From CAWULT01 sp963923455 (GTDB lineage Bacteria; Acidobacteriota; Vicinamibacteria; Vicinamibacterales; UBA2999), in NCBI GenBank assembly GCA_963923455.1, contig CAWULT010000043.1:1-32499 (forward strand): DNA of 32,499 nucleotides. Reading direction: 5' to 3'. Below are positions 32,410-32,499 of this stretch, one piece after another. Position 1 is the stretch's first letter. Every line of letters starts with the position of its first letter. A program made the translations under genes and the position numbers. The notes beneath the pieces are model-generated. The model was not told where the DNA came from, searched no databases, and worked only from the letters and a program-made list of their open reading frames with translations.

Positions 32410-32499
32410 ATGCGCACGATGATCGGGGTAGCCGGTGGCGCGATGGTGGCCGTTGCGCTCGTGGTGTCGGGGGCGGCTGAGACGGCGGGCGGGGGCGCG
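32410..32499 (+). CDS. Start of a probable exported protein, partial (runs off window edge)
   Basis: The ATG at 32410 follows AGGGGG with a 6-nt gap. The 30 visible codons are open and read as a signal peptide (MRTMIGVAGGAMVAVALVVS, then GAAETAGGG). TGTATCGTTA about 30 nt upstream may be the -10. The mature protein lies outside the window and its function cannot be judged. Confidence 0.55.
   Translation, partial: MRTMIGVAGGAMVAVALVVSGAAETAGGGA

Noticed and set aside
1..32499. Mobile elements, CRISPR arrays, tRNA or rRNA genes
   Set aside because: No transposase, integrase, terminal repeats, regularly spaced repeats or tRNA-like cloverleaf with CCA/TTC motifs was recognised on reading both strands.

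Overview
The window is a 32.5 kb piece of a GC-rich bacterial chromosome. There are no rRNA, tRNA, phage, IS or CRISPR features. The gene content suggests an Acidobacteriota genome, most likely of the Vicinamibacteria type: two large TonB-dependent receptors with an N-terminal carboxypeptidase-regulatory-like domain, two secreted proteins with a 'GRPDL(Q/S)G(V/I)W' signature, a periplasmic PQQ dehydrogenase and a molybdenum hydroxylase. This placement is inferred from gene families, not from a marker gene.

Layout. 1-446 (-) is the start of a hybrid gene: secreted SnoaL-like N-terminus, then the N-terminal region of a UbiD decarboxylase, running off the edge. 649-3654 is a TonB-dependent receptor interrupted by one in-frame TAG at codon 140. 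Next come a COMT-type methyltransferase (3728-4744), a class IV aminotransferase (4808-5797), an ankyrin-repeat protein (-), a secreted metallo-beta-lactamase-fold protein (-), a secreted serine beta-lactamase-like hydrolase (+) and a formaldehyde-activating-enzyme homologue (+).

The most interesting stretch is 10925-15681, a compact potassium module. A KdpE-type response regulator and a KdpD-type kinase lacking the usual N-terminal KdpD/USP region face away from a small two-helix membrane protein and a KimA-type potassium transporter. A c-di-AMP (ydaO-type) riboswitch sits in front of kimA, ending at its ribosome-binding site. A near-identical 25-bp tandem motif lies upstream of both the kinase gene and kimA, in the same orientation relative to each gene and at distances differing by 11 bp. 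It is a strong candidate KdpE operator. Together these suggest a two-layer potassium switch: two-component control of transcription plus c-di-AMP control in the leader RNA.

15807-19958 carries a cytochrome c/PQQ dehydrogenase fusion, an orphan solute-binding protein and a secreted GRPDLQG protein. 20028-23712 is a coxS-coxL-coxM operon of the form II type (active-site loop AYRGAGR), met head-on by coxD-coxE-coxG (-), the usual maturation and recruitment genes. 26568-29690 is a second, intact TonB-dependent receptor. The end holds a second GRPDL family protein (-), a CPA2-type cation/proton antiporter (-) and the first 30 codons of a probable exported protein.

Several genes (starts at 4808, 15807, 26325, 30733, 32220) have a -10-like hexamer 6-8 nt before the start codon and no spaced Shine-Dalgarno sequence, so leaderless transcription looks common here. 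Domain calls come from reading translations by eye. No database search was run.
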